Source of the DNA: an uncultured Oscillospiraceae bacterium
GTDB lineage: Bacteria; Bacillota; Clostridia; Oscillospirales; Oscillospiraceae
Length of the DNA: 15,211 nt
Direction: 5' to 3'
Assembly (NCBI GenBank): GCA_905236265.1
Contig: CAJOOV010000147.1
Location: 1-15,211, forward strand
Shown: positions 14,259 through 15,211 of the stretch, one piece after another
How positions within the stretch are numbered: position 1 is the stretch's first letter
Layout of the letters: every line of letters begins with the position of its first letter
Notes under the pieces: model-generated
What the model was told of the DNA's origin: nothing
Seen by the model: the letters and a program-made list of their open reading frames with translations, nothing else
Databases searched by the model: none
Position numbers and translations under genes: made by a program

Positions 14259-15207
14259 CTCAGAGAGTACGATTGAGAAGGTAGTTGATCTGTGCGTGGA
14301 GCAGTTCAGCCAGATGCCGGAGTACGAATGTGAATTTGTGCTGGTGAACGATTGCTCCCCCAAGGACAATACCTACCGGGCAATCCGCCGCTGTGCGGAG
14401 CGCTACCCCTTTGTCAAGGGCGTCAACTTTGCCAAGAATTTCGGGCAGCATAATGCGATTATGGCAGCGCTGCGCTACGCAAAGGGGGATTTGATTGTGG
14501 GTATGGACGATGACCTGCAGACCCATCCCTCCCAGCTCCCGATTCTGCTGGACAAGATGGCAGAGGGCTATGACGTTGTGTTCGGCGTCTATGAGAAGAG
14601 GGCGTTTAACTGGTTCAAGAACCTGACCAGTGAGATCGCCGCATTTATCACATGGCATCTGGTCAGCCGCCCCAAGGGAATCGAGGCGAGCAATTACTGG
14701 GTCATACGAAAGTATGTGCGGGATCAGGTCATCAAGTATACCAGCAATGAGATCTATCTATCCATGCTCTTTTTCCGCACCACCTCCAATGTGGGGAACG
14801 TAAAAATCACCCATTTCAGCAGGGAAAGCGGCACCTCCAACTATACGTTCTTCAAGGGCTTGAAGCTGTTTATGACCTTTCTGAACTTCACGGTGCTCCC
14901 TCTCCGGCTTGCAACGGTCTTTGGCGCTGCCTTTTCCTTTGTGGGACTGCTCTCCGCCCTGCTGACCATCATCAGAAAGCTGCTCGACCCCACCATCCAG
15001 TCCGGCTGGTCCTCTTTGATGTCGGTGATTCTGATTCTGTTCGGGTTCACCTTCCTGATGCTGGGCGTCATTGGCGAGTATGTGGGCAACCTGATTCAGG
15101 ACTCCACCCATTCTCCCCAGTATGTGGTTCGTGAGACGGTGAATATTGACCCGGAGGGCGAAAAAAAGACACTTCCCGAGGCGTGCGGGTCTGGACAGGT
15201 GAAGTGA
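14227..15207 (+). CDS. GT2-family polyprenyl-phosphate glycosyltransferase (GtrB/ArnC-like)
   Basis: The enzyme probably transfers a sugar from a nucleotide donor to undecaprenyl phosphate on the cytoplasmic face, giving a lipid-linked donor for surface glycan modification. At 326 residues it has the usual size. The GT-A domain begins MLVSIVIPCYNSESTIEKVV, with VNDCSPKDNT (40-49), NFAKNFGQHNAIMAAL (67-82) and the metal-binding DDDLQ (94-98). SRESGTSNYTFFKGLKL (198-214) is the conserved acceptor-side segment. Two membrane spans follow at about 224-250 and 262-288, then a family-typical tail with PQYVV and an extra charged C-terminus. The start at 14227, preceded by GAGGAAGAGGAAC, lies inside the second ATP-grasp gene. 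Another gene appears to begin at its stop. The sugar is unknown. Confidence 0.93.
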   Translation: MLVSIVIPCYNSESTIEKVVDLCVEQFSQMPEYECEFVLVNDCSPKDNTYRAIRRCAERYPFVKGVNFAKNFGQHNAIMAALRYAKGDLIVGMDDDLQTHPSQLPILLDKMAEGYDVVFGVYEKRAFNWFKNLTSEIAAFITWHLVSRPKGIEASNYWVIRKYVRDQVIKYTSNEIYLSMLFFRTTSNVGNVKITHFSRESGTSNYTFFKGLKLFMTFLNFTVLPLRLATVFGAAFSFVGLLSALLTIIRKLLDPTIQSGWSSLMSVILILFGFTFLMLGVIGEYVGNLIQDSTHSPQYVVRETVNIDPEGEKKTLPEACGSGQVK

Positions 15208-15211
15208 TGGA
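15207..15211 (+). CDS. Start of a further operon gene, truncated by the window end
   Basis: ATG at 15207-15209 overlaps the glycosyltransferase stop (TGATG arrangement, sharing one base). AGGTGA (15197-15202) lies four bases before it. Only the start codon and two more bases are visible, so nothing can be said about the product, but the overlap and ribosome site make a coupled gene likely. Confidence 0.5.

Overview
The window looks like chromosomal DNA from a GC-rich member of the Clostridia (Oscillospiraceae/Ruminococcaceae-like). This assignment is inference. It rests on a cysteine T-box leader in front of cysE-cysS, a methionine synthase split into a core enzyme and a separate reactivation protein, strong sigma-A promoters, Shine-Dalgarno-led genes with GTG and TTG starts, and gene families typical of gut Firmicutes. 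There are no tRNA or rRNA genes, no CRISPR array and no insertion sequence.

Layout. Positions 1-611 (minus) hold the first 203 codons of an unrecognised two-span membrane protein with its own promoter. Divergent from it, 749-3164 (plus) is a cysteine-starvation operon: promoter, T-box riboswitch with intrinsic terminator, cysE and cysS. A strong hairpin at 3220-3247 separates it from a convergent minus-strand operon (6411 to 3265) that encodes a stand-alone cobalamin-reactivation protein and a C-terminally short MetH. Just upstream, 6413-6851 (minus) is a self-contained transcription unit for an orphan DNA-binding protein that resembles the tail of a serine recombinase.

Positions 6961-11134 (minus) are a probable surface-polysaccharide acylation operon. 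In transcription order it holds an AlgI/DltB-type MBOAT acyltransferase, a DHHW/AlgX-like partner with a membrane anchor and a Thr/Glu/Pro-rich linker, and an unrecognised Cys-rich conserved protein whose ribosome binding site lies in a large hairpin. Divergent from this, 11196-11767 (plus) is a CYTH-domain triphosphatase with its own promoter.

The right end (11810-15211, plus) is an envelope-biosynthesis operon: two tandem, related ATP-grasp ligases, a GtrB/ArnC-like polyprenyl-phosphate glycosyltransferase that overlaps the second ligase by 32 bases, and the first bases of another translationally coupled gene. The ligase pair plus lipid-linked glycosyltransferase is the most likely place for undescribed chemistry, for example joining an amino acid or other carboxylate to a surface glycan precursor, but the substrate cannot be read from the sequence.

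The first half of the window therefore handles sulfur amino acids (cysteine synthesis and charging, methionine synthesis) and the second half cell-surface chemistry. The first gene, the orphan recombinase-tail protein and the Cys-rich protein have no assignable function.
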